From assembly GCF_016086655.4 (NCBI RefSeq), contig NC_052131.2, positions 35,341,705 to 35,405,704 on the forward strand: a stretch of DNA of 64,000 nucleotides, written 5' to 3'. The notes under the pieces are model-generated. The model was given only the letters and a program-made list of their open reading frames with translations, had not been told where the DNA came from and searched no databases. Below are positions 10,499-23,904 of the stretch, in pieces. This DNA is from Lepeophtheirus salmonis (Eukaryota; Arthropoda; Copepoda; Siphonostomatoida; Caligidae). Numbering within the stretch: the stretch's first letter is position 1; each line of letters opens with the position of its first letter. Position numbers and translations under genes: made by a program.

Positions 10499-11525
10499 TT
10501 AAAGTAAATGTAGATTATTTTTTAAATGTATCTTAAGCCCGCAAATTGAAGACGTTCTTCTCACCTCTTTGGGGAGGCTGTTCCAAATCCGTATAGTTCG
10601 ATTAAAAAAGCTATGTTCTAGGTAATTAGTATTTGCCAATGGTTGGACTAAGTAAAAATCGGAAGACAACCTAGTGTTGTACACCTTACTACATAATTTA
10701 GGCTTGATATTACAATGAGTCAGTCCATTCATAACTTTAAATATCATAACCACATTCTGAAGTTTCCTTCTCTTTTCAAGTGACAACAGCCCGACTAGAT
10801 GCCAACAACTTTATAGGATATAGTGCCACATACCATCTTAATAAAGCGTTTCTGTACATTTTCAAGAACTGTGATTTCCTTTCTATACATTGGATTCCAC
10901 AACTCAGAAGCGTAGGTTAAAAGAGGCATAATATAGGCTTCATAAAGATTCTTCAACAGCTTCATATTTCTGGTTTTAAAACTCCTTGTAATAAACCCAA
11001 GCGCTCTGTTTGGTTTTCTAACAATATTATAAATGTGAGTGAGGAATTTCATATAAGAAGATGTCAGCACTCCGACACTCCGAGATCCTTAAAGAGAACC
11101 ACAATTTTCATCTCTCCAAGATCACTAGTACCACCACGAAAAATTATTAAAGAACTCTTCTCAAGATTTTTAGGAACTCTACAAGGGTCGCTCCACCTCG
11201 GAAATTCTCTGAGTTCATGTTTGGCATCCTATTCTGCGTGGCAAACAAGCTTACACATATTTGGATCTGAGGTTGTCATACAGGTCATTAATATAGACAG
11301 AGAACATGATAGGTCCAAGGACACTACCCTGAGGTAAGGGATGGGATACCTAATGAAGCTGATCCAATGCCGTTTATCGGAACTCACTCTTCTCAATTTC
11401 TGACCCAAGATGCAATCCACTGCAATAGCTAACCCCAAATCCCGAGGCAATATAGTTGGTGTTCGAGCCCACTATACAGCACCTTGTCGAACGCCTTGCT
11501 GAAATCAATTGCATTTAATTAGTAC
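10499..11525 (-). pseudogene. LINE relic E: CR1/jockey-like RT C-terminal part
   Basis: This reverse-strand LINE polymerase is of a different type from LINE A. It begins near 11520 with IDFSKAFDKVL (RT motif A). Motif B follows around 11340-11300 as PQGSVLGPIMFSVYINDL. After a degraded stretch in which the catalytic FADD motif cannot be found, the conserved C-terminal part reads KPNRALGFITRSFKTRNM and YEAYIMPLLTYASELWNP (11070-10890), then LENVQKRFIKMVCG. The terminal segment MSLEKRRKLQNVVMIFKVMN and FFNRTIRIWNSLPKEVRR (10786-10560) ends at a stop at 10499-10501. The order SLEKRR...FK.MNGL...RIWNSLP is diagnostic of CR1/jockey-group LINEs. Several frameshifts make it inactive. It lies just upstream (5') of LINE A in the same orientation. 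Confidence 0.8.
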
Positions 11526-11583
11526 TTTTTCACGATCGCTAAGTAAAAAACACACATTTTCGTTTTGTAAGTTTTGTGATGTC

Positions 11584-11785
11584 ATTTTGCCTTAATTATT
11601 TTATAAAATTACTTGGATGTACCCGTATTAAATATTTTATTTCGAATTAGTATATTAATGCTCTTAATAACACTAGAATTTCGTAAAATTTGTTCATAAA
11701 CAAAATAGAAATTAGAAATATGTTCCTTGTTCAACCTTAATGAAAATACATGCAAAGAAAAACTTGCAAATCCTCTTCCAAATTT
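11584..11785 (-). pseudogene. Second fragment of a LINE A-type RT
   Basis: The segment 11584-11674 is a diverged direct copy of 8394-8480, sharing VIKSIN and NKIFNT when translated on the reverse strand. Upstream in the same frame (to about 11785) it reads KFGRGFASFSLHVFSLRLNK and then YEQILRNS. It is therefore a separate short scrap of the LINE A family, not the missing 5' part of LINE A itself. Confidence 0.5.
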
Positions 11786-14329
11786 CATTTTTAAATTCGT
11801 CTTCATTATACGATTTTTTTTTTCCGTTTGTACAATATTTTGTTTGTTGGTGCATTTTCGAATCGACAATTTATACATTAAGAAATTTTTTGAGTCCTGG
11901 AATATTGATCTTGTTTTATAAAAAAAATGAACTTATTAGGAAAAAAACAAACTTACCCTCCAGACTCTTGTATGATCATAGTAAATAAAATATAAGGTAC
12001 TTAACTCAGTATTCGAAACAACTTAAATTTTGGAACTAAAGTAAGTATTTGTCTCCGTTTTTGAAATAAATACGGTTTTTGTTTTTATTAGTAGACATAC
12101 AGCTCCAATACTAACTACAATATTATGGTATAGTTTATTATTTCAATATTTATAAAAAAATATAAATATACTAATATTTTAATTTGTCAAAAAAAAATCA
12201 AATTTTCAAAAATAAGCTGTTCAAATTTAGTGATCCAAAAAAAAAAATTAGGGACTTAATTATTTCAAAATAAAGTTTATAATGTTTTTGTTTTTTTTTT
12301 CAAATCCTGCGGTATATCTAAAATTTCTTATCAACATTGATTTTCATTTATATTGTTCTTGTACGTGGATATTTACTCTGAATTTAATTATACTCTTAAA
12401 ATTGATTCAAAATAAAACTTTTAGTAACAAACTAAGTTTTCGGAATGCTTTAATGGTCATTCTTCTGTTTTACAGCTCAAACAACATATGTCAACATTTT
12501 TCAAACGACAGGTAAAAATGTTGTTCAATATTGTTATTATGGTATAAAAATGGCAAGAAATCAAAATATCATATTTACAAAGTGCAAAAATCTAAATTGA
12601 ATGCTACTAAAAATTTAACAAACACTATTTTTCTTGTCATTAGTGTAAGTAGTTGGAGGAGACTTAGAATTAATGGCTTCAAAAGCATGTTTTATTTTAT
12701 ATGGCCCCAGCAGTGGTTTAAAGAATCATCAGTTTGTAACTTGCTCGGCAGATTGCCAACAAAAAACGTAGTTTCCTCTAAAATGGTCATGTTATATGTC
12801 AATTACTGATGAGATAACAAAGTAGGTAAGGACAATTCCTTCAATTAACATAACAGCACACCTTTCTAACTGTTAGTTTTTAAAATAGCCATAAATAATT
12901 TTGATGTTTTTTTTTATGTATGTAAAACTTCTTGTATGATAAATTTTTATTTGTAATTTCCTTCTATCAAAAAAATATTCATATATACATAGAAGTAGAC
13001 TTTATGTTATTTTCAAACTAATCCGAGAAAATCGACTAATAATAACTACACAATGGCCAAAGCATGCCCACCTGACTCAACTGCAATTTTAAAAATCATA
13101 AACATTGTAAAATTATATGTAATTATTCGTTCATTGTTAAAGTGATTGACTACATCTAACGTTTATGCACACGTTTACGTGTATAATGTCTTTAGATATA
13201 TTAACTCCTGTTAGTTGTTGCAAGAAAATCTCATATAGACCAACTCTTCCCCGATATTATGTATATAATCAACATTTCGAATTTCAATGCTTAAATAATG
13301 TTGGTAATCTTGGCAACTTTGGTAAATTATCAAAAATTATTTCTTTAAGAGCCTATATTTGAATTGGATCCACGATATATCGATTGTAGGGTACAAACTT
13401 TGGTAAACTTGCAGAATTGAAAATAAATTATTATATTTTTATTATTTTTAGAAATTAATGAATTTTGCATGATTTTTTTCCAGTTCCAATTGCATATTAA
13501 ATGAAGTGAGGAGTCAAACATAAAGTCCAAAGTATTTCAGGAAAAGATTTAAAAATATTTAGATATTTTCATTTGTCTAGATACGACGGAATAAATAATT
13601 TTTAACAAACAACAGTATTTACTTAAATAAAGGAATGAATAAATTAAAAACATTTGAGTTTTTAGGGGTGTCAAAAATACATATCAACTGTTTTGTAAAA
13701 ATTGTATTCTCATAGATATTAATAAAAACAAATTTTCTTTTCTCATACAAAAACTTATTAGATTATTTATCTTTTTATGTTAGCATTTTTTTAAATTTTG
13801 ACACAATTTTCTTTTGGAAAACTATCCACTTTGAACTCTCCTTTAGTGAGCATCCTTTTTCTAGCACGTATTGTGAACTGGGTAATTTCCAAATCCCCCC
13901 AAAAACGTATTTAATTATTTGATAAACAGCTGAACGCTTAAAAATTAATTACATCATTTAAATTTTGCATTGTTATTTTAACTATTATGACCATTTTGTA
14001 CTAGTAAATATCAATTAAAATGCTAAAAATACTTGTATCAACACAAGGCATTGCGAATCAATATATCCTTATTTTAAAATACCCTTAAAAACATGATTTT
14101 GGAGTTTAAATAAAACATAATGTACTATCCATAAGTAAATTACATTCAATTATAATTTTGAATAAAAATTTCTACAAAATATTTGTTGTTTGATGCGAAT
14201 TTCGGTAATTGAATTAGCAATAGTCAATTTTGACAAATTTGCGTGTATTACATGCAATAATAGGTACTATTTATACTTTTGTAGCAACCATGGTACGATA
14301 TTGTGTTCACATTGAAAAGAAGAAGAATC
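11786..14329. other. AT-rich stretch without recognisable gene
   Basis: Nothing is assignable. Open frames at 12282-12515 and 12531-12809 are short and of chance-like composition. The sequence around 12708 (cagtggtttaaagaa) resembles an hAT terminus only weakly. Confidence 0.5.
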
Positions 14330-14772
14330 CTAGAATAAGTAGCAATATGAAGGGATGAACATATACACTGCGTTGGATGAATATTTCTTGTCGTTTTTCA
14401 AGTTATACTTTTTAGTGAATTGAAATAACTGGAATTCTTGCGGGAAGGATAAATACTTTGCTGTTATTGAAATCTCTGTGAACATTGCTAAAGACTTTTT
14501 ATGATTCTACCATAAGTATAAAGAGCCTGGGGCGTTGATATTGTCTTTGAAATAAAAAGGAATGACGCTAACAGCGGGAACCTCATTAATGAAGACATTG
14601 TATAGTCCCAGAGAATGGTGTCTCTAAGAGTAACTCTTGAGAACAAATTAATGAACGAGGACATTTTCTACAACTAGCTCTGGTAGACTGGGCCTACCCT
14701 CTTTTTTGATAAAAGATCTCCGCATCTTCATCTCATGAATTGTTTGGCCATAAAAATCTCGATTTATATTCT
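14330..14772 (-). pseudogene. Decayed coding frame of unknown family
   Basis: One reverse-strand frame runs for about 145 codons with only three internal stops, far fewer than expected in DNA this rich in A and T. The composition is protein-like throughout: MKMRRSFIKKEGRPSLPELV near the start, then YNVFINEVPAVSVIPFYFKD, and ITAKYLSFPQEFQLFQFTKK toward the end at the stop at 14330-14332. I do not recognise the family. It may be a host pseudogene, an exon pair read through, or part of an unrecognised transposon. No start codon context or domain can be defended. Confidence 0.35.
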
Positions 14773-17700
14773 GCAATGATAGTGTTATCGTTATGTTTAG
14801 AAATCATATGTAGAGACTAAGTATCAAGAATTTATTTTTCTCTTGTCATACATGCAATATAATTTATGCTTATGTCCCAATTTATTTAATAATAATTATT
14901 AAATGGACTAAATATTAATTGTATCTAATTTTGGGAGTAAATTATAAAATTTTTTATTGTGATTTGTTTATATTAATAAATAAATAAATGTATACTTCAA
15001 TTTTTTTATATTTATTTGTTGGAGATGAGATCATTCAATTGAGTGTCTTATACTCTTGATGAAGAGTGTTTATATTCCTAATCACACTAACGGCATATGT
15101 TTTTTATTTCAGATTGCAGATTAAATATTTTTTATGTATATTTTTAATCTTATACCCTTCAGTTCAAACAGTGAGAACCAAGTTATTGAAATAAACTCAT
15201 TTATTAAATATCTATAAATGTATACTTTATTTTAAATATAAATGAAAACTTATTGATTATAATAAATCATCTTTTCGATGGAGTCTTTGCTACAGTCTAA
15301 ATACTTGAAAATAATATCTTATGTCCCTTACAAATATTTTTGTTTCTTAACTACATTAAGCTTAAATTTAGTATTCATTGTCGTCATTGGTGAGTCGAAG
15401 GATTAGATAGATATTATCTTAATCATTTTTTGAAATTAATTAATTTCTGTCACTAGCAATTATAACAGGTATAAAATAAAAATATTTCCTAGATACTAGC
15501 ATCTCAATTAATTTTACAGAAGTTCAACAGTTCTAATTTTAACACTAAGTCCAATAGACGTCTGTATTTTCAAAGTTAAGACAATATGAAACATTTAAAT
15601 CAATAAATATTTAACGGCGATTTATTTTCATTTAGATTAGTATCACATAAGTGTATAACTCAATAAAATTACAAAACTCGAGTTCCCATGTATTTAAATT
15701 ATTCTGTTTATAAAAACTGTTGGGTACTTTTTTATAAGTGTAATCACAACAAAAAAAGATATTTTCACTTTTCAATTGCATGGTATTATCATAAACATAA
15801 AAGGTTGTCGCATAGACAGAGTGAAGAAGGCTTAAGAGTATCAAAAATGAAGGTCTTCGAGTGTTTAGTCAGATATATACAAAATGAGCTTTGTAGGACA
15901 GTATTTGTGAAAAGAAGTAAGAGGATAAGTCATACAGGCTCCTTCTTCACGTCCTCCGGATAATTATAAACTTATAAAACTACGTATGCATGTATTGCTT
16001 AAATTTATTTGTGTTTGAGATGGAGTAGGAATCAAATTACAGATAAGAGTTGTTTGTTAAGGCAGATATAAAGGATGTAAAAGGAAGGCAGGAGTATGAT
16101 GTCACGTCCCAACTCAATAGAAGAGGGATCTGCCTCGGAGTAATGATGATAAATAGGATATTTTTATGGTCTCTATCACCAGCACAATTCATAACAACTT
16201 GAGACAATTAATTTTATTTTGTATCGATACATTCACGATGTGATCCGTAAATAATTTGTCACAAAAAATAAGCAATATTATGTGACTTAGATTATAGTTG
16301 AATTTGTTAACATTTTAGAGTAGAATATGTTATCATAAAATAAATTCAATAAATATAAATTTAAAAAAATCATTTTACAAAGTAAAAGGAAATTTGGAAT
16401 ATGTGTTTGATAATGTAAATATTTTTTCATATATTTCAAATCTAAGAAAACCAAAGTTCATTCAAAAAATTATACTTTTGAAGTTTATTTGATAAAAAAT
16501 AATGATTTAAAATTAAATTTTTGTAAAATCAAAAAAGAAAAAGAAAGATAGATTAGCACTCTTTTCTGTTCTATAAGGAATTTTAGACCCCTGTTAGATC
16601 TTTCCTATGGTTTTTGTTTATCTTTTATCAAGTTACTTTTGCTCTTATGTTTACATTTCACAGGAATATATAAAAATATATTGATATTCATTATTTGTTT
16701 CTTACTAGAGACTATTGAAGGATTTGAAAAAATTAATTTAAAAAAGTGATAAAGCTAATATTTTAAAACAAAAAGATTACCTACAAAAAAATATGTTTAT
16801 TAGCCATAAAAAAACGCATTTTAAAAGATATAAGCCAAATTATATGGATTTTTACATTCTTTAATCGATTGTTGATTACAACCACAAAGAAGTTGCCAAA
16901 ATTTCCAAACAAAAACAAATATCTTAAAATAATCATCTTTAATCTATTTTCATACAATAGGTAAGTATTGACAAAGAATAAAAAGTCATCATCAAGAACA
17001 AAAAAAAAGGATATTTGTTTTATCTCAATTTTAGGAATATTGTGTTATTTTTAAGATATACATTTTTTTTAACTTAATTACAATACCTATCATATTTGAT
17101 AAATGAGTTTTGCAATCTTAATTTGAATAGTTTGATAATTCTAGTCATAAAAACACCATAGATACAATTGCAAATATATAATCTATAGACTATATAATTA
17201 AAAATATTCAAAATATTTTAGTTATGATTAGAGTAGATATATCTGTAACAAAAAAAGACTCTGAGGAGAAGGAGCGAGTGAGACATATAGTAATTCTTAA
17301 TTAACATTCTTGTTAATATCAACTGCCTGTGATATGATTTTTTTTTTGAGAGGGTAGGGGGGGGTAGAAATGAATTACTTTTATTATGAGGAAAAGCTAC
17401 AACATTAAAAATAGCACTTTTCCTGAAAGTATATTTTTCTTTTACTGAGATTTATAAATTTTTATGAAACTTTGTATTTTTAAAACAACTTATTCTTAAA
17501 ATATACAAAATTCTTTATTCAAAGGGAGATTCTAACAACACGACGACACATTCAAAATTAAAAAAAAAGATGAAATAGCAAACGCATTTTTCTGTTTTTA
17601 AAGTTTGTTTAGATATAACAAAATACTGAATTTTACTGAAGTGATTACATTAATACAAACGTAATGCCTTGTTAACAAATTACTAACACAACTTTAAATT

Positions 17701-20590
17701 TAATTTTAGAGTTTATAGTAAAACAATTATTTGTATTTTTTTTTTAATCTTAAGTTTTTTTTTGTTTTTAACCATTTAATTAATCCCAAATATTTTTATT
17801 CTGAAAAATGAAAATTAATTCTAATTAAAAATAAGAATGATGAGCACGTATGAATCTAATAGACGTTATAAATAAGCTTTTTTTAGACAAAATATATTGT
17901 TATCATTAAATTTCTAGAAGTAATTATGTTTGTTGCAACAATTGACAATTTCTACATTGACTGAGAAGGGACACTGTTGTTACACTTATTTCACATATTA
18001 ACCCTCTGTAACTTGAAATAAGGTTTATGTACACTTTTAAAACATGTGTTTTTATCCACAATTTCTGATATATATAATATCTATTTTTCTTGACTTTGAC
18101 TAGACCAAATAGGAGTTGAAGGGAGCGTAAAAAAGTGAAAAATAAAAAAAAAGCAAATAAGTGAATCAAAAAAATAAAATGAGGAATATCTTTTAATAAG
18201 ATAAGCGTGAAAATCATATTTTTTTTTCTAACAGCAATTATTAAGTTTTGGTTCTTTTATATTTCATAAAATCTGCAAAAACTGATTTAAGAGGGAGTTT
18301 TTCACAGTTGTATTCACAAAACTAGTAAATTATATTTTATAACAACAATGCTTTGAAATATATTTTAAGTATCATGTCAATTTGTAAAAAAACATGGTGT
18401 ATTAACTTGCATATGCATGACTGAAATATTTTTGACCCTATGGATGATTATACATAGTCGTGTATATTCAATTATTATTTGCAAGGGCTTTAAATCCCCT
18501 GACTATAACCTTAATTTAGTTTTTTTTTTTAATTTAAAAAAAATGGTACACTATTAGTTTTAATTTATATGGTTTAATCCTAAAAAATATATTTATAAAA
18601 TAAAAATTGTTAATTTAATAAATCTCATATTGTGTTGGATTAGTTATTAATTATATAAAGTTTTGTAAAAAGAATTTCATTGTTTTTTATGGATTATATT
18701 TTTTCCATTAAATTATTGTTTATCTCCTTGGCATTTAAATCAGTGCTTAATGGACATTTTTCTTGACAGTTGTCCTTCCACAGCGTGTTTCAAATAAAAA
18801 TAACTTCAATGGAATGGGGAAAAACCACAATTGTACGTGGTAAGCTATTACAATGTCAAGACCATAAACATAAACATTATACAAATTTTTAGCAATCTAG
18901 CTTGTGTTTTAGCTTTATTTGAAGAAAAAGTGAAAATATGGTAGTATTTTCTCTTTGGTGGTGTCCATTTTTGAGGCATGTCCAAACATTACTAAGTCAA
19001 ACAATTACAACACTGTCTAATAAGTTTTTAGTACAAATTCTTATCTTTCTTACTCTTTCTAGCATATCACTATTGCACTAATACAACGCAAGATACACAT
19101 TACTAAAGCCATCTATTGGTAAAATATCAGATTTCTTTAAATGACGACTATCATGTTATAAAGGAAAAAAATCAAAATTGTGCATCAAATTGTGAAAAAT
19201 ATACTATGGTTATGAATAAGTAAATAGATTTATTTTTTCCCATATGTTTTTCCTAACCTTATGATAAAAAACTATATAAGTATATTTTCTCATTTTCTAG
19301 GTACAAGTATTAGCCGACTTTAATGTAAGAAAAATATATTTTTTGGCAAAGTTATAATGTTATTTTTTTTAAATATGTGTATATTTTAAACAAAAGATCC
19401 AATTTAATGACAAACAATGTGAAAGTAAAAAAATCGTTTGTTCTAAAGGATTTATTAGAGAAATAATAACATCTTATCCTAGGCTTAGAAAATAAAAAGA
19501 ATTATCGAAAATATCAATGATTTGTTTTTCATTTCAAAAATGGGGAAAATTATAGAATGAAAATTGGAATCTTTTTTTTTTAAAGAAAGAAATCCGAGAA
19601 GGGTTCAAATTAAACAAATAAATTATTTATGCAATAGAAATTAAAAACCAGTCTGCTACAAATGCCAAGAATCAATGGAGTCCCAAAAATACTTTGAACA
19701 GAGTAAACGAGAAATATAATGTCAAAAATAGTATCTTATAATGTCCAAGATACTTTGAAGAAGTCTGTTCTATTTGATCAAAAGCTGTTATACTTACTCG
19801 TCACTTGGTTGACTGAGAGACAACTACAGTAATATATTGCATTACTTGCTCAAATTCCAACTGTAGAGATTTTTATATAGACCAACCAGGAAGAACATTA
19901 TAAGAAAAAATGAGATAACATATTGATTACATCAATAAAGTAGAAGAAACTACTGTATTACATTTCACCGGGCTCCACAACATACATTATATGAAAGTAC
20001 ATATAATTAAGAAAGTCACTCCAGATACATAAGTAATGAAATTGACCAGAGAGGCAAGTGGATTGGAAAATTCAACACCAAGAGCACAGGATTAAGTAGG
20101 AAATTGTGAAGAAACTACGACCGCTATTGTATCATCATATTGTATCATAGTTTTCTTTTTTTTTAATTAAAAATATTTGATTGTCAGACTATGTATTTCT
20201 GTAACAACTGAAAAGGCTCTCAAGAAGGAGTGAAATCTATTTTTGTATAGTAAAAAAATTGTATTTTTATCACCTTAGTCCAACTAAGACAATGGTTGGT
20301 TATCTTACTTCAAAATTAATCTTCAGTGTAGAATGTTTAGTTGCGACTTAGAGCCAATACGATAGTTTCGAAAATAATATAGACCAAATAATTAATATGA
20401 TCTAAAGTTTTGACAAATAGTGGTCTGATATCCTTCAAAAATTATAAATTTAAAATATAAATATAAGCAACGATTAGTTGACCATGACATTAAATTTATC
20501 CAAATTTAACTTGCAACTTTTTTATATTAGGTGTTTTATGGGTGCCTTAAATTATTCTTTAACAAACTATGACACCTCTAAGATTTTAAT
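14773..20590. other. Long AT-rich stretch without recognisable gene
   Basis: Most of this is homopolymer-rich AT DNA. Less AT-rich patches lie at 15790-16150 (with an unrecognised forward open frame 15688-15963) and at 19640-20140. The latter has coding-like bits such as LTREASGLEN around 20040 that might be a retroelement scrap, but I cannot identify it. The reverse frame 17924-18217 is hydrophobic and chance-like. Confidence 0.5.
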
Positions 20591-20599
20591 ATTAATACA

Positions 20600-23165
20600 A
20601 TGCAATCGATAATAATAAAACAAGTAAAATCATTGATAATGGTTCTATTATTGTTGACAAGACTAAAAATAACGCATATAATGTTGGAGATTCTGATGAC
20701 AGAGAAAAACTTGTACTATCCAAGAAGAAGTTACATTAACGAAAATGCAACACTGACAATGACAAATTGTAATAAAAAAATCATTTTTGTATCGAATATT
20801 TACAAAGGAGTTAGTTCAATCTATGATAATATTAGTAGCTCTAAGGACACAATTGAAAAGAGAAGTGTAAATAAAGCCCCAATGCCTGATATTCATAAAC
20901 ACCAAATTTTGTCCAAGGGTAGGTGGTATTTTTATTGATTTTAGTTGTCTGATTTTAATTTATCTGTCATGAGTAATACCAAATACCAAAATAAACACAG
21001 AGGGAAAAGTCGTTTATTCTTTCAATTTTAGAGTAAAAATATTACGAATGTTCGACCAAAGAAAATTTGGATAGATAAAAACATTTTGGATTACATTGGG
21101 AAATCAAATAAAATGAATAAGGAATAAGGTTATAAGCCTTATACAAAGCCTTAACCATAAATTGAAGATTTGAATATACTCCCTGGCTTATTTTAATATA
21201 AAATTGAGACTCTTTATTGGTCCATTAATAAGAAAATGGGTTCTAAGCTGCTCAAGCGAGGAGAGAGCAAGTGAATAAATTAGTTTATGATAAGAGAAAG
21301 TGAATAAATTAGATTTTATGATGAGAAAGAATACTAAGTATAAAATCAAATCTGATGATCAAACATAGAAAAGTGATTTGATATTAATTATCAGATTGAA
21401 GACCAAATGAATAATTTTTACCACACAAATACAGAAAAAGGTTTTAACTTAGAAAAAAAAAATTATCCATGCTCCCAACAACGACAATGATGCAAATACT
21501 TTTATGGGAAGAACAAATTAAGGAGTTCATTAATAAATACAAAAAAAATGCAAAGCAACTGGTTTGTCTTGGCTTCCTTTTGAGTATTATCAAACCTTCG
21601 TGAATCATCCTGCTAAATTTCTTCATAGAGCCTTCGACGGAAACTTAAAGAAAGGACCTATGCCTCCTTTTATGAATGAGGGCATTCTAAAACTAGTACA
21701 TAAGAAAGGCAAAGATAAAATCGATATTAAAAATTAGATAAATATACTCCAGACGACTTTTAAAATGCTCTCGGGGATATTAAATAAAAAGCTTTTGAAC
21801 TACATTCCGAAAATGGTAAATAAATATAGTAAACGATTTATTACAGGCTTCATGATATATAATATTATAAGAAGCATTCAGGACGCCGTTTTATATCCTA
21901 ATAATATGAAGACAGATTATTCCATCTTCTTTGTTGATTTTCAGAAAGTTTTTAATTCAATATCTCACCAACTTATTATAAATTAGAACACAAAATATAA
22001 CATGACTAGAGAACAAATCGATATGATTGCTTCAACTATGGAGTGTGCCTCTTGTACTATTGACCTCCCAGGTAATGAATCAAATTTCCCTATAGAAAGA
22101 GGTATAAGGCAGGGTGACATTCTCGATTCAACATTTTTCATTATTACCATCAATTCCCTATGGTGACAAATAACTCTAAGTCACAAAAATATCATGACTT
22201 AAAACAGTGTCAATTATACGCTGACAATCTAACGTAGTCCATGACCGGGTGTTCACCATTGAAACTTGCCTCCAATCCAGAGCGCTTTTCTCTGTCTTGA
22301 AGTCATTTTGTAAGAAATCTGGGCTCAATATATATCTGCAAATCGTTTCGTCCATATTCCAAAATCAGAGAGAAATTTTTCCGAGATTTCGTTATTCTAA
22401 ATCAGCTAATTAACTATGCATCCATATATCCCAAAAGGAGGTGGAGAACATTCTACAAAGTGATTACATTTTTCAGAGATCTCTTTAAGTTTTATTAGCC
22501 CACTATCAAAAGTATAATTTAAATTTTGTAGAGAAAATTAAATTGTGGAATAAGAAGATTATTAAAAGAGTATTTAACTAGCTCAGGTATGTCTCCTTCT
22601 CTACTCCCATCAAAATCAAGATAGATTTTATCACCAGAAATTTATTTGTAACTCAATTAACCCATATATATCCGAAATAGGCTCCTGAATGTATCTGTCA
22701 ATAGGACTTGGGATTAAGAAAGTTAAGTCTGCCTGGAAAACTTTAAATTTATCATGGCAAGGAAGTTTAGGGGGAATTGGAAATCTCTGGGTAAAGAAAA
22801 AAAAGAACTTATTTTCGGAGGAAAAGGGAAAAAAATTGAAGAAAAAATATTCACGGGACCCTTAGAATTATTCGATATAATCAAAATATGACTTTTTCAT
22901 GGAATTCCATGATGAAAAAGATACATCCACTTCTCAGTCAAGATGAACATCAAAACTTCAACACAAGGATCAACAGTAGAGGAGAAATCTTCTATACCAC
23001 TGGAATGACCTCCAGGGATCAAAAACAGAACACCGTACTCAAATATTGTTACTAGCCTCAAGATTGGTAATGAGGAAGCTAGAGATGCCGAGTGAATATG
23101 GTCTGTTCACTCTATTTTACATAGCTCTTGAGGCTTGTACCGTTGTAGTGTTTGTTTTATATAGA
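20600..23165 (+). pseudogene. LINE relic B: RT-encoding non-LTR retrotransposon
   Basis: This is a forward-strand LINE polymerase. The pre-RT part is weak (20600-21440, for example IWIDKNILDYIGKSNKMNKE at about 21065-21120) and its assignment is tentative. From about 21540 the RT is clear: GLSWLPFEYYQTFVNHPAKF, GILKLVHKKGKDKIDIKN, and an FKMLSGILNKKLLNYIPKM block (21760-21815). RT motif A is DYSIFFVDFQKVFNSISHQL (21915-21975). Motif B is IERGIRQGDILDSTFF (about 22090-22140). The catalytic box is QLYADN (22212-22230), where the second catalytic aspartate is N, so it could not polymerise. KSGLNIYL follows at about 22320. The C-terminal part continues in several frames to about 23165. It is L1/Tx1-like by its motif pattern. 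Confidence 0.75.
21264..21330. repeat. Short tandem duplication (~30 bp unit)
   Basis: Two imperfect head-to-tail copies share aagtgaataaattag followed by tttatgat. They lie in the weak 5' part of LINE B. Confidence 0.6.
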
Positions 23166-23904
23166 TAATAAATATTTCTTAGCAATGTGAATTTCCAAAG
23201 CTGTAATAATTATTTTTTTTATTCTTGAAAGCCTTTTTTAATGAAAGAGTAATGCAAAATTGTTTAAAAAAGTTTCCCAAATAAAGTATATTAAAAGTCA
23301 AATATTTAATTAATAATAAAAAGTAGTAAATCAAATTAGAGTCAACAAATTAACCTCAACATAAATAGGTTTATTAGCAATGTATATAATTAGTATTAAT
23401 TACAGAATAAGTCATCTAATTCACTCATTTATATTCAATTTCGAAACTTTTCATCCAAAATATTTTATTGCTTACTTGTTAAATATACACTGAATAACAA
23501 ATTTTTAATTTTAGCTGAAAAATCATATAAACCAACTTTTGTAAATCTTTTAAAGATGTAATATAGGGTTTATTCTTTAGTTTTAGCTATAATATGAAGC
23601 AACTGAAAAAATATGTTCATATTATTTTAAATCAAAACACAGAATACATTCTATGAATCCACTTAGACTAGTGTTGTTTTTCCTTTGTACAGTATGTATT
23701 CATAAATCCTTCCTTATTATCCTACAAAGATAAATCTTTTCAGTTTTTCATTGCTGGTAGTCCATTGAAATTTAAACACTTACTAATTCAATAATTTATG
23801 AAGGTTGAGTTATTGAAATAAATTCATATTTCGATACATTAAATCATAAACAATTAGTTATAAAACAAAACAAACTTCAGATCTGTAGCTTACGTCAATC
23901 AAGA
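23166..23904. other. AT-rich stretch without recognisable gene
   Basis: Nothing was recognised between LINE B and the next transposase relic. Confidence 0.5.

Noticed and set aside
12700..12730. Possible hAT end (cagtggtttaaagaa)
   Set aside because: Only the first eight bases match the hAT consensus, and no partner or element boundary is visible.
19640..20140. Possible retrotransposon relic
   Set aside because: Only isolated coding-like words in shifting frames. No hallmark motif of RT, integrase or transposase could be found.
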